NCBI GenBank assembly: GCA_016711045.1
Contig: JADJTT010000002.1
Span: 62,001-126,000, forward strand
DNA from: Saprospirales bacterium
GTDB lineage: Bacteria > Bacteroidota > Bacteroidia > Chitinophagales > Saprospiraceae
Length of the DNA: 64,000 nucleotides
Direction: 5' to 3'
Shown here piece after piece: positions 41,802 through 52,058 of this stretch (position 1 is its first letter; every line of letters starts with the position of its first letter). The position numbers and the translations under genes were made by a program. Under the pieces are notes generated by a model, which saw only the letters and a program-made list of their open reading frames with translations, ran no database searches and had not been told where the DNA came from.

Positions 41802-44800
41802 ATGAAAGTCTCCAAGGTTATTAAGCGGTCATTTTTGGCCATTTTTATTTTACTGGTGCTTTTTATCGCCAGCCTAGTCGCGATTCCTTATTTGTTTAAA
41901 GACGAATTGCTCCTTACTATTCGTCAGGAGGTCAATGCCAACCTGAATGCGGAGGTCGACTTTTCGGATGCCAGCCTTTCGCTCTTCCGGAGCTTTCCCA
42001 ACCTGACTATCAGCCTCAGCGACTTGAAGGTCAGCGGAGTAGACTCGTTTGAAGGGGTTGATTTGCTCGATGCGGAGGCATTTGAAGTGACCGTCGACAT
42101 TATGTCGGTGATCAAGAATCTGCCGATCCAGATCCAATCGATCGGACTACAAAAACCGAAGGTGCACGTAATGGTGCTCAAAGGTGGGGCCGCCAACTAC
42201 GACATTACCAAACCCTCAGAGACGGTAGCCGCAGAAACGGATACCAGTTCCACCAGTTTCACCATCAAGCTAAAGCGCTTTACCATTACAGATGGCGAGG
42301 TGATCTACGACGACCGCGACGGGGATATGTACGCCGAGATCCTGGGACTCAACCACGAGAGCAAAGGCGAACTTACCCTCGATGTGTACGACCTCGCTAC
42401 CCAGACGACTATGGAGTCGCTCACGTATGACATGGGCGGTATTTCTTACCTGACTAAAGCCAAAATAGACCTCGACGCCGGCTTCCTGATCGATATGGCA
42501 CAGAGCAAGTATACCCTGAAAGAAAACAACCTCCTGATCAACGCTCTTCAACTGAAGGCCGACGGGTTCGTCGCCATGCCCGATGGCGACAACATCGACA
42601 TGGACCTTTCCTTCCAGGCGCCGGGGGGCGATTTTCGGGAATTTTTCTCCCTCATTCCCAACGCCTATATCGAGGGGTATGAAAATGTGGACATCAAGGG
42701 GCAGTTTGCCCTGGCGGGAAATGTGAAAGGCCGCTACAACGAGGCCCAATACCCCGCCATCAAGATCAACGCCACGGTGAAAGACGGTGCGGTGAAATAC
42801 CCCGACCTCCCGCTGGGTATCAATCAGATTTCTGCCGACCTGAATATCGACAGTCCGGAGGGCGACCTCGATGGCATGTTCATCGACCTGGCGCGGTTTA
42901 CGATGAAGGTGGGCGAAAACCCGTTTGGTGGTTACCTGAAGTTGCGCACGCCGATGTCTGACCCCGATATCGATACCCGGGTGAAGGGAACTATCGACCT
43001 GGCTGAAATGGCCCAGGCTTTCCCGATGGATGCCACCAAGGGCATGGCCGGAAAGATCATCGCCGACATCACCGCCAAGACCCGGATGTCGACCATCGAA
43101 GCAGAAGCTTATGACCAGGTGAATATGCAGGGCGACATCACAGCTACCCAGATCAAGTACCCGATGGAAGGCTACCCGCCGATCACCATCGAGCAGGCCA
43201 AGGCGCAATTTACCCCCAACAAAGTTATCATCGACAATTTCCAGGCCCAGCTCGGCAAGAGCGATATCGTGGCATCGGGTACGATCGATAACATTCTGGC
43301 CTATATTTCCCCGAAAAAAACCATGACCGGGTCGTTGACGATGCGGTCGAATTTTTTTGATGCAGGGGAATGGTCCTCCTCCGCTGAAGCTACGGCGGAC
43401 GCAGTATCTCCAACCGAAGCTACGGGGGGACCGGACTCTCCAACTGTAGACGAAGCGCCCTTTGATCGATTTGATTTTTTGGTTGACGGAAAGATCGGTA
43501 AGCTGGTGTACGACACCTACGAGCTGAACAACATGGAGGTCAGGGGCATTTGACGCCCAACCGCATGTCGTTTGCGCCGTTTAAATTTCAGATGGGAGAA
43601 AGTGATTTCGACATCAGCGGGGTGATTACGAACGTGTGGGATTATACCTTCGACGATGGCGTATTGGGCGGCAACATCGCGTTGGCCTCCAATTACCTGG
43701 ATGTCAATCCGTTTATGGAAGACACGGAGCCGGCGACTACGACGGGAAGCAGCACTCCTCCTGCGGAGACTGCCTACTCCCCCATCGAAGTGCCCGGCAA
43801 TATGAACCTGGTCATCGATGCGAAGATCAAGAAACTGTTGTACACCGACATCGTGCTCGACAACATGGTGGGGCGCTTGCTGGTCGAAGACAAAGCGGTA
43901 GTCATTGAAAGCTGTGAAGCCAACGGGTTGGACGGAAAGATCGCGATGAGTGGGTCGTACGATACCAAAAACCCGGCCAAGCCCTTATTTACGTTGAAAT
44001 ACGACTTGCAGAACCTCAATTTTCAGAAAGCATTTAATTCGTTCAATACGTTTCAGGCCATGGCCCCTATTGGGAAATACATCGAAGGCAAGTTTTCCAG
44101 CACCATGATCATGGATTCAGAGCTGGGGCCCGACATGATGCCGGTATGGTCGACCATGAGTGCGAACGGATTTTTGCAGACGATCAATTCGGTGATCAAG
44201 GGTTTTCCGGCGCTCCAGGCCGTAGGCGATAAGCTCAATATCAGCGAATTCGACAACCTGGCCATTTCCAACACCAAAAACTGGTTTGAAGTGAAAAACG
44301 GCGCCCTGGAACTCAAGGATTTCGATTATTCCTACAAAGGCATCGACATGAAGATCGGCGGGATGCACAAGATCAACCAGGACATGGCCTACCACATCCT
44401 GGCCAAGATCCCGCGCAAGATGCTGGAGAAAGGCGCTGTGGGCGCGGCAGCGGGCAGCGGGCTCAACGCCCTCTCCCAGGAAGCCGGCAAGCTCGGCATC
44501 AACCTGGCGCAGAGCGAATTTGTGAATGTGCAATTCAACATCACCGGCTCTATCACCAAGCCCCAGGTCACTATGAAACTGCTGGGCGGCGATGGGCAGA
44601 GTTCCGTCACCGAATCCGTCAAGGAACAAGCCAAGCAGGAATTTGAACAACAAAAAGACAAGGTAGTGACCGAAGCCAAGCAAAAAATCGACACCCTGAA
44701 GAAGCAGGCCCAGGATACGGTGAAAGCGGTGATCAAGGAAACCACGCAGGAAGCCAAGGACAAAGCCAAGGAAGTGATCCAGGACCAATCGAAGAAGACC

Positions 44801-44866
44801 CAGGAGCAGATCAAGAAAGAATTGGAGGATTTTAATCCGTTTAAGAAGAAGAAGGGAGGGAGGTGA
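41802..44866 (+). CDS. AsmA-like envelope protein, interrupted by a 1-base deletion
   Basis: An N-terminal membrane anchor (MKVSKVIKRSFLAIFILLVLFIA) and AsmA-type beta-rich region (EVDFSDASLSLFRSFPNLTIS, GVDLLDAEAFEVTVDI) extend to NMEVRG, then the frame breaks. Sequence resumes one base earlier in LTPNRMSFAPFKFQMGESDFDISG. Adding a T to the run at 43549-43551 joins them into about 1,021 aa. The C-terminus is a Lys/Glu-rich coiled coil (EQAKQEFEQQKDKVVTEAKQ) and ends FKKKKGGR. AsmA-like proteins bridge periplasm and outer membrane in lipid transport; the role here is inferred. Confidence 0.82.
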
Positions 44867-44877
44867 TTGCACCCAAC

Positions 44878-45438
44878 ATGACATACTGGTATACCGCGCT
44901 CCGCACATTCGACAAAAACAGGGACACAACTGGCGCCTCGTGGGATAGTTACATCACCTGGAGCAGGTTGTCGCACTTGACAGAAGTCGTCTCCCTGGAT
45001 GGGATGTTGAATGAATCGTTGGTTCATCCAGACTACGACAATGCGGATGACTGGGATTTTATTGGTGTCGACGGCATCTATCAAACCGGCTTCTTCCGAA
45101 CAGTTGAATACGTATTGGAGAAAAAAGAGCTCACAGACAAGTTTAACCTTTTGGCTGTTGTCATAGACCCCACCCAAGACTGCAAGGATATCGAGTTGGA
45201 GGGTTTTGAATTTGTCGGGTACGAACTCCTAGATCGATACTACGACATTAGCGCCCTGACCAATTGCGGAGGTTTTGACGAAGCTTTTTTACCAAATGAC
45301 CTGAACACATTTGGACTTATCGACGATTACGAAAAGGCTTTTGACATCCAAAAAAGGCTGCACGAAAAATATCCGGGAGTGGATCATGCAGATACAAATG
45401 TTATTGCGGTTTGGCGGCATGGGATGATTGGGCGGTAG
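44878..45438 (+). CDS. Unrecognised small cytoplasmic protein
   Basis: 186 aa from ATG at 44878; an upstream GTG at 44863 overlaps the AsmA stop and is less likely. Aromatic and acidic, with no signal or membrane segment (MTYWYTALRTFDKNRDTTGA, YQTGFFRTVEYVLEKKEL). I cannot place it in a family. It is the first gene of the accessory region. Confidence 0.6.
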   Translation: MTYWYTALRTFDKNRDTTGASWDSYITWSRLSHLTEVVSLDGMLNESLVHPDYDNADDWDFIGVDGIYQTGFFRTVEYVLEKKELTDKFNLLAVVIDPTQDCKDIELEGFEFVGYELLDRYYDISALTNCGGFDEAFLPNDLNTFGLIDDYEKAFDIQKRLHEKYPGVDHADTNVIAVWRHGMIGR

Positions 45439-45439
45439 G

Positions 45440-46180
45440 TTATTTCATTCCCACAGTCGCCGGCTCCTCGTTCCATTCCCGTCCCAAAAAGATCCTGCCA
45501 TTGGCCTTTTTGCTGCGTTTCACGCCATCTTCACCCCAGGCGCCCCACTGTTTGAAAAAGAAGGCGACGCCTTGCTCCTCACATTGCCTTTGCACATTTA
45601 ACGCCCACTCCGGATGCATAGGCCGCGCTTTGGGGCCGCTTTCCCCTCCAACAATAACCCAATGAATACCGCTCAGATCGAGCGCGCCGACATCGGCGAT
45701 GAGCGGTTCGACTGACAGAAATCGGATGCCGGCGGAGATGGCGCGCAACACATCAATTCGCTTCTTCACCTTGGCAGATTCTACGCTGACGCCCAGCCAG
45801 ACGTTGTCCGGTAAATCATGGGTGCTGCAATAATCCCGGAGGATAGCTTCCCGCTTGGTCAATATTTGGTAGCTGTGCCAGGGCGTTTGCGCAATGACCT
45901 CAAATACCCGATCCAAAAAATCAAAAGGCATCTGCTCGTGAAACAGGTCGCTCATGGAATTGACGAAGAACTTGGTGGGCTTTTTGATTTTCAAAGGCAT
46001 TTCAAGGCGTTCCGGCATCAACGTAAATTCAAATCCATTTTCATATCCTGGGGCACCCATTGCTTTCAATCGCTTGGCCATTGTTTCCGCATAGCAATTT
46101 TTGCAGCCCGCGCTTACCTTATTGCAACCTGTACTGGGATTCCAGGTCGCTTCGGTCCATTCTATTTTGGAGTATTTCAT
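45440..46180 (-). CDS. DUF5131 / phage Gp37-Gp68 family three-Cys protein
   Basis: 246 aa. The N-terminal MKYSKIEWTEATWNPSTGC and three-Cys motif (Cys19, Cys26, Cys29 in GCNKVSAGCKNCYAETM) resemble a radical-SAM cluster site; later KFFVNSMSDLFH, GVSVESAKVKKRID, FLSVEPLIADVG and VIVGGESGPKARPMHPEW are family motifs. Its partner family TcmP is encoded next door with a 4-bp overlap. The pair occurs on phages and mobile islands; its reaction is unknown. Confidence 0.9.
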   Translation of the reverse strand: MKYSKIEWTEATWNPSTGCNKVSAGCKNCYAETMAKRLKAMGAPGYENGFEFTLMPERLEMPLKIKKPTKFFVNSMSDLFHEQMPFDFLDRVFEVIAQTPWHSYQILTKREAILRDYCSTHDLPDNVWLGVSVESAKVKKRIDVLRAISAGIRFLSVEPLIADVGALDLSGIHWVIVGGESGPKARPMHPEWALNVQRQCEEQGVAFFFKQWGAWGEDGVKRSKKANGRIFLGREWNEEPATVGMK

Positions 46181-46707
46181 GGCTTGATTATTTGATATTC
46201 AACGCGCCGCTTCTCTTTGTATGCCTTTTCGTAAGTTACCAATGGAGATGTGCCTTGGTAATCTATCAACTTCTCTTTCTTCATGGCTTTCAATTCCTCG
46301 GCTGCCTGACTTCCAAGGTGCCCTTCAGCCAAGGTAAATTCAAAAGCCTCAAAGTTATCAGAGATACTACCACCCATGACCTTTTCCCTCAATCGTTGTC
46401 TGAATATTTCGGTTTTGGTGAGCGGCTTACCTGCAAATAAATCCAACTGCGCTTTTTTTGTGTCTTCATCAATATCAAAATTTGCTTCACCGTTCGTATC
46501 ATTCCGTTTCCAAGCTATTTTCAAAAACTTATCGACTGCTCGTGGATGCGATGCGCCGAAAATAATACCGTGAATATTTGCGCCTTTTTTCAGAGAGAAC
46601 GGATAAAGTTTCAGCCCGGATCCAGATGGTAATTTTGCTTGCAACTGAGCAATTAGGCTCCGATGAATGTACTTATCAAACGGTTTCTCATGCAGGTTTA
46701 TACTCAT
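46177..46707 (-). CDS. tcmP: C-terminal part of a three-Cys-motif partner (TcmP), 5'-truncated
   Basis: 176 aa from ATG 46707. The matched region (QLDLFAGKPLTKTEIFRQRL, EKGHxG-type EGHLGSQAAEELKAMKKEKL, GTSPLVTYEKAYKEKRRVEY) is the distinctive C-terminus of TcmP, whose members are usually well over 300 aa. The N-terminal methyltransferase-like region is missing, and none of it is visible upstream. It overlaps DUF5131 by 4 bp. Whether it functions is unclear; a truncated remnant is likely. Confidence 0.72.
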   Translation of the reverse strand: MSINLHEKPFDKYIHRSLIAQLQAKLPSGSGLKLYPFSLKKGANIHGIIFGASHPRAVDKFLKIAWKRNDTNGEANFDIDEDTKKAQLDLFAGKPLTKTEIFRQRLREKVMGGSISDNFEAFEFTLAEGHLGSQAAEELKAMKKEKLIDYQGTSPLVTYEKAYKEKRRVEYQIIKP

Positions 46708-46740
46708 AACTACCAACACAATTTTAACAAAAATACACTT

Positions 46741-46797
46741 TTTTGTTTTATTATAAAATATTTTGTTTTATTTTATTTTAAAATATCGTAGAATGGT
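46741..46797 (+). promoter_or_regulatory. A/T-rich direct and inverted repeats upstream of the EAD operon
   Basis: TTTTGTTTTATTATAAAATA is followed by TTTTGTTTTATTTTATTTTA and AAATATC, a repeated TTTTGTTTTATT with a palindromic flavour. It lies in the 140-bp gap between divergent tcmP and the EAD11 gene. A role in controlling the island operon is inference. Confidence 0.4.
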
Positions 46798-46859
46798 TTT
46801 CGGAAAAAAAGCCACCTAATCCTTATATTTACTTTCCTAACAAAAACCCTACACCGCCC

Positions 46860-47216
46860 ATGGCCTCCTCCCTTCTCTCCTCCATCCGCGACCTACTCGC
46901 CGCCGATAAGCTCGACGATGCCCTCAAATCCTTGCGCATCTTGCTCGACCACAGTCCCTTGCTCGATGAAGCCATCCTGCAAACGGCCCGCTGGAACGAC
47001 ATCCGGGCGCAAATACGCAAAGGCGTTGTCGGCCAGGAAGATGCGAATGTGACCAAAAACCAGATCCGCGATGGATTGCTGGGACTGCTGCGCGAGATTG
47101 AGGAGCAGGAACAAAACCCGGCCATCTGGGAGGAAATAGCGAAGACCAACGCCACTTATCAGATTGCCGAGAAGATCTATAATATCACCCATATCGACAA
47201 AGCCGACTTTTCCTGA
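46860..47216 (+). CDS. Effector-associated domain 11 (EAD11) type protein
   Basis: 118 aa. The EAD11-like domain fills about residues 1-85: SLLSSIRDLLAADKLDDALK, then ILQTARWNDIRAQIRKGVVG and NQIRDGLLGLLREIEE. The C-terminus ends with the short motif AEKIYNITHIDKADFS, which is nearly repeated in the next protein (AEKIYNIEHIDEANF). EADs are small adaptor domains in predicted NTP-dependent conflict systems, where matching domains couple sensors and effectors. First of three tightly spaced genes (2-bp then 12-bp gaps). Confidence 0.75.
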   Translation: MASSLLSSIRDLLAADKLDDALKSLRILLDHSPLLDEAILQTARWNDIRAQIRKGVVGQEDANVTKNQIRDGLLGLLREIEEQEQNPAIWEEIAKTNATYQIAEKIYNITHIDKADFS

Positions 47217-47218
47217 AT

Positions 47219-48589
47219 ATGCCCAACGAAACCCACATACAAGGCTCCCAACACATCGTCATCCAAAATGTGACGGACAGCACCCTCACGCTCCAGGTCA
47301 ACGGGGAGGTACGGGAAATCCAAAATCAGCTGGCCGAGTTGAAAGCCCTGCTGGAGTGCCAGAACGCTCAAAAGGTGCAGTATGCTGAGAAGATCTACAA
47401 CATCGAGCATATCGATGAGGCGAACTTCGGTTTCCTCACCGGCAAAAAGGCCTTTAATGAGTTGCTGACCAGGGAGCTTATTCAGGCTATTCAACCCAAC
47501 TGTACATCCGCCCAGCGCTTTTTGGAAAAAGTGGCCCACATCCCCAACTGGGAATCCCAAACGCGCATCAGCGACAAGGCCAAGGAGATCATCGCCTACA
47601 GCTTCGTCGGGGTGATCGGCAAACAGCTCAGCAAGCTGATGGCCATCGGCAAAGAGGACTTTTCGGAAGCCAAACAGCGCAAGTACCTCGAAAAATGCAT
47701 CGATATCGTCAAGCGTAGCCTGGATCTGGTGTGCTTCGCCCTGCTGTCCAGGCTGTGGGATGCGCAAAAGGACCAGATTCGCCTCTTTTCTGATGCGGAG
47801 AAAGAAGTCCTCTCCCACCGGTTTGAAGATGCCTTCGAACCCTCTATTGCGGAGCAATTCCACCTGCTGCAATTACTCCACACCATTTTTTCGAAAAAAG
47901 AATACCACCTGGACTTCCCGCTGCAGGAATTGGCACACTTTGCCGCCGACCTGCAAGCCGACAGCACCCTACACCAAACCTGCCGGCGAATGCAAGATCT
48001 CCACCAAAAACTGGACAAATCCCAATACGATCTGCTCGATTGCTTCGAGGCGGAGACCCTGCTGGCCGACTTTTTCCGGCATTTTCATTTCCTGGTCAAC
48101 TACCACATGGCTTCCATCAAACGGATCGGCTATCGCCAAATACGCAACGACAGCCCGCATTTCCTGCATCGCTATTCGGCCCTGGGCATCGATAGCAAGG
48201 CCAATGTGGATGCCGAAAAGATCAACTACATCACCGATGCTGTGCATACCGACGCCGTGCTGCTCTACCGGGGCGAGGATTACCGCGACCACATCAACCT
48301 GTTTCCCTTTGTGATCGACTACAACGCCCTCACCCTCGAGCATGGCGCAAAGATCTGCTTTTACCGCTCGCAATCGATCGACGACGGCAGCCTCGAATAC
48401 CTGTTTTTGGAAGACAATAGCATCGTACACCTCGAATGGAAAGGCATCCTGAAAGCCGATACCGACCTCAACGAGTTTTTGCTGAGCGATGAAAACCACA
48501 AACAGCTCAACCTGGACAGTGTGGTGGATCATTTTCGCGAAGCCCGAAACTGCCTGCTGGACGATGCCCTAAACTTCGATGACCTCTAA
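47219..48589 (+). CDS. 456-aa island protein linked to EAD and STAND genes
   Basis: 456 aa, no signal or membrane segment. The N-terminus THIQGSQHIVIQNVTDSTLT is a short beta-rich segment, followed by EVREIQNQLAELKALLE (coiled coil) and the motif QYAEKIYNIEHIDEANFGF (about 53-71) shared with the preceding EAD protein. The remainder is alpha-helical (EAKQRKYLEKCIDIVKRSLD) with a final beta-rich part (VLLYRGEDYRDHINLFPFVI, a segment of about 20). I do not recognise a catalytic motif. Gene order (EAD, this, STAND) suggests an adaptor or effector of the NTPase. Function unassigned. Confidence 0.8.
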   Translation: MPNETHIQGSQHIVIQNVTDSTLTLQVNGEVREIQNQLAELKALLECQNAQKVQYAEKIYNIEHIDEANFGFLTGKKAFNELLTRELIQAIQPNCTSAQRFLEKVAHIPNWESQTRISDKAKEIIAYSFVGVIGKQLSKLMAIGKEDFSEAKQRKYLEKCIDIVKRSLDLVCFALLSRLWDAQKDQIRLFSDAEKEVLSHRFEDAFEPSIAEQFHLLQLLHTIFSKKEYHLDFPLQELAHFAADLQADSTLHQTCRRMQDLHQKLDKSQYDLLDCFEAETLLADFFRHFHFLVNYHMASIKRIGYRQIRNDSPHFLHRYSALGIDSKANVDAEKINYITDAVHTDAVLLYRGEDYRDHINLFPFVIDYNALTLEHGAKICFYRSQSIDDGSLEYLFLEDNSIVHLEWKGILKADTDLNEFLLSDENHKQLNLDSVVDHFREARNCLLDDALNFDDL

Positions 48590-48601
48590 GCCGCGCCCAA
48601 T

Positions 48602-51443
48602 ATGCAAAAGCGATACCCATTCAAGTTTTTGAACGCCTACACCCGGGAAGACAGGGATATCTTCTTCGGGCGCACGGAGGAAATCGATGCCCTCTACGAG
48701 ATGGTCTTCCAAACCGACCTGTTGCTCATCTATGGCGCTTCGGGCACGGGAAAGACCAGCCTCATTCAGTGTGGCCTGGCCAGCAAATTTCAGAGCCACG
48801 ACTGGCTCGCGCTCAACATACGCAGGGGCAGCAACCTCAACGATTCGTTTGAAAAAGCGCTGCAAGAAGCCGGCGGCGCACTGGACACCGGCGACGAGGA
48901 CCTCGACTGGCTCGACGAAGATTTGCTTTCGGAGGGTCCGGCGGCGGCCTCCAAAGCCCTTTCCCCCCTGGCCCGGCGTTTCAAGGCCATTTACCTCAAG
49001 CATTTCAAGCCCCTCTACCTCCTCTTCGATCAGTTTGAAGAGCTCTACATCCTCGGCAGCAAAACCGAGCAGCAGCAGTTCATCGACACGATCCGGGAGA
49101 TCATGCGCGTGGAGCAGCCCGTGAAGATCATCCTCTCCATTCGCGAGGAATACCTCGGTCATCTTTACGAATTCGAGCGGCAGGTGCCCGAACTGCTCCG
49201 CAAAAAGCTGCGCGTAGAGCCTATGAACCTCGACAAGGTGAAGACCGTGATCCAGGGCGTGGGCAGCCTGCCGCAGAGCAATGTACACCTGCAAGCCGGC
49301 GAAGAAGAAACCCTTGCAGTAAGCATTTTCGAAAAGATACGCGGCGAGGAAACCACCCTGACCATTCCCTTGCCGTATCTGCAGGTATTTCTGGATAAAT
49401 TCTGTTGGAAACCACCGGCGATGAAAAGCGCCAGGCGGAGGCGGTATTCACCCTTTCCGCCCTGGAAGCCATGGGCGACATCGGCGACGTGCTGCGCGAC
49501 TTTCTCGACGAGCAGGTGCTCAAGATCGCCTCCTCGCTGCGGCAGCAGCCCGAAACGATCTGGCATATCCTCTCGCCTTTCGTCACCCTGGAAGGCACCA
49601 AAGAGCCCCTTTCTGTTGCGGGTCTCTACCGCAGCCTGCCCGACACCGACACCGCCCTCATCGACGGGGTGTTGGCAGAACTGGTGACCCGCCGTATCCT
49701 GCGCTTCACCGAGCACGACCAGCTCTACGAGATCGCCCACGACTCACTCGCCAAACAGGTGCACGACAAGCGCAGCGACGAAGAGATCGCCATCCTAGAG
49801 GTGCGCCGCCTGATCAAGAGCCAGGTGAACCTCAATGAAGAAGCGCGGGAGTTTTTTACGGAAAAGCAATTGCTGTTTATCGACCCCTACCTGGCCAAGT
49901 TCCACCCCTCGGAGGAGGAGCAGGAGTGGATCGACCGGAGTTGGGACGATGTGCAGGCGCAGCAGGAAGCGGAGGAGAAGAGGCAGCAGGAAGAGTTGGA
50001 AAGGGCGAGGGCGCAGGCGCAGCAGGAGAAGAAGCTCAGGGAGCGGGCGCAGGGACGCACACGAATGGCTATTTTCATATCCCTCCTGGCCGTGGCATTG
50101 GCAGTTTGGGCAATTTCACTGAGAAATCAGGCGCAAAAACTGACCCGCAAACAGCAACGCAAAAAGAAGAGATCCAGAAAAACCTGGATGACCTGGCCCA
50201 GAAAGAAGCTGCTCTTCAGGTTTCCCTGAAGGAAGCCAAAGAAGCCAAAGACACCGCTGAAGTGCGCCGCATTGAAGCGGAATTGGCCACTATCTTGGCT
50301 AATAAACAAACCCGATTGGCAGAATCTGCGAAGATCCTGGCGGACCAGACGCGATAAAGCCGAAAAGGCCCTCGTAGAGTTGGAAAAATCAACGCAGAAG
50401 TCGTACAACTCATCCTGAAAAACGCAGACAGGGATGTCCTCAATCTCCGTTACGAGGCCGCCCTAGAAAAAATCAAAGCCGCTGCCAGCCTCGGCGCGCT
50501 GAAGCCTGAGGTGGCCGAGCCTGGCTTGAGATCGCTTTCTGGCACGCGGAAGCGGGCCATACCCAAAGGGCTGCCGTGCTCTGGACTCGGCAGCTGCTTT
50601 GGTCAATAAGCCCCACTATTTTGCAGCCCTTCCGGGAGTCCATCAAGGCTATTGACCCCGATGAGTACAAAAAACTGATGGAGCGCTACTACCCCGTGAT
50701 GGTGGAGGTGCAAGGCGGGGTTTTTGATATGGGGTGCGGTAACTCTTTGGATCCAGTCCGCGAAGGCGACGAAACCTTGCACAAACAAGAAGTGAGCAGT
50801 TTCCAAATGGCAAAATATGAGACCACCTGGTGGCAGTTTGCCTTTTCTGTCACGCTACTGGCACGGATATTAAAAAGAGCACCCGGATCACCGGGACGGA
50901 CTGGGGGATAATCCTATGGTGAATGTCAGTTGGTACGATGCAGTGGATATGCCAATTGGGTGAGTAAGCAGAAAGGAATATGAGGATGCAATTTCAAAGG
51001 ACGAGAGGAACCTATAAAATCAACCTTGAATCAAGCGGCTACCGGCTACCTACTGAGGCGGAGTGGGAATATGCGGCCAAAGGGGGACAGCCTGGATTCG
51101 ATAACATTACAATATATAGCGGTAGCAACAATTTGGAGGAAGTCGGTTGGTATGTTGAAAATAGTGGTAGCCGAACCCACCGCGTTGGTACGAAAAATCC
51201 GAATGCACTCGGCTTGTATGACATGGGTGGAAATGTGTGGGAGTGGTGCTGGGATTGGAAAGGGGATATCTTGAGTCATTAGACCCGAAGAAAGACTATA
51301 CAGCCTGACAGCGGCTCCCACCGGGTCATACGTGGCGGCAGCTGGACAGCGTCGCCACGGCTGCCGCGTATCGTATCGCTACTACTACGACTACCCGGAC
51401 TACGGGCAACTACTGCGGGTTCCGCCTCTCCAGGGCCCTCTAA
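48602..51443 (+). CDS. DGR target: STAND NTPase with TM segment and C-terminal variable FGE/CLec domain
   Basis: Interrupted by about a dozen 1-base indels; family sequence continues in successive frames to a TAA at 51441-51443, about 945 codons. Order: STAND NTPase with NAYTREDRDIFFGRTEEID, Walker A YGASGTGKTSL (key GASGTGKTS), Walker B LYLLFDQFEEL; a winged-helix-like part; charged coiled coil (QQEAEEKRQQEELERARAQ); a TM helix MAIFISLLAVALAVWAI; a second coiled coil; then a formylglycine-generating-enzyme/C-type-lectin fold (MVEVQGGVFDMGC, SWYDAVDYANWVSKQKG, YRLPTEAEWEYAAKGG, LYDMGGNVWEWCWDW, RVIRGGSW). The last 125 bp are the variable repeat. The lectin fold is the classic DGR display scaffold; the NTPase suggests a threshold switch. 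Confidence 0.82.
51310..51433 (+). repeat. DGR variable repeat (VR)
   Basis: 124 bp at the 3' end of the target gene. It matches TR (53417-53541) at its 5' edge (AGCGGCTCC, then identical CGTGGCGGCAGCTGG), in the middle (TGCCGCGTATCG, CCGGAC) and at the 3' IMH-like block GGGTTCCGCCTCTCCAG (51417-51433). Between them, TR asparagine codons (AAC) become AGC, GTC, GGC, TAT, TAC, GAC and TGC in VR. In my alignment all 16 substitutions fall on TR adenines. The two repeats differ by gaps: one extra TAC codon in VR and four missing bases, so the length difference is net one. Confidence 0.92.
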
Positions 51444-51577
51444 CCTTATATCATTCTTACCTTTTTACCTTATATACGGAGGCGATGCGAAGCATATATA
51501 AGAAAGGTGTGTTGAAGTATATATGGGAAATTCAACCACATATATCGTTGAGTTGTTTTCTATATATACAATGACAC

Positions 51578-52056
51578 ATGCACTTAAGGATTTTCACACT
51601 GCCGTTTGATTTGGCATCGGAGAGTTTTCCAGATGAAGTGATCACTGAATTTTGCCTGAACAAAAAGGTGGATTTCATGGAGGCGCACTTTTTTGAGCAA
51701 GGCGAAAGAGTGTTTTGGACCGTGGCATTACAATACGAAATCGTATCGAAGGCAAACGAGAAACTGCGCGATCTGGATGAAGAACAGAAGCTGTTGTTTG
51801 AACGCCTGCGCGAATGGCGCAAGGAAAGAGCGCACAAAGAAGGAATTCCAGTTTACCTGATCGCTTCCAATGACCATTTGGTCCATATCGTGGGCTCAAG
51901 CTGCTAACGCTGGATGGATTGAAAAGCATCAAAGGATTCGGAAAGCCCCGCATTGAGAAATATGGCCGCCAGTTGCTCGCTCAGGTGAGGCTTTTCTACG
52001 AAGAGAAACTGAAGAAGAAGGAAGAACTCATTCAAACCAATGACATCCCCCTCTGA
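51578..52056 (+). CDS. HRDC-domain DGR accessory protein, interrupted by a 1-base deletion
   Basis: N-terminal region MHLRIFTLPFDLASESFPDE with FMEAHFFEQGERVFWTVALQY, as in DGR-associated HRDC proteins. The HRDC domain begins KLLFERLREWRKERAHKEG and IPVYLIASNDHLVHIV; one base is missing near GGG 51892-51894. After the frame change it continues LKLLTLDGLKSIKGFGKPRIEKYGRQLLAQ and stops at 52054-52056, total about 159 aa. HRDC accessory genes are known in DGR cassettes and are thought to bind nucleic acid. It sits between the target and avd, 135 bp after the target stop. Confidence 0.8.
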
Positions 52057-52058
52057 CC

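Noticed and set aside
44863..44877. GTG start for the 44878 gene
   Set aside because: It lies on the AsmA stop codon and the ATG at 44878 is better placed; the N-terminal difference is five residues.
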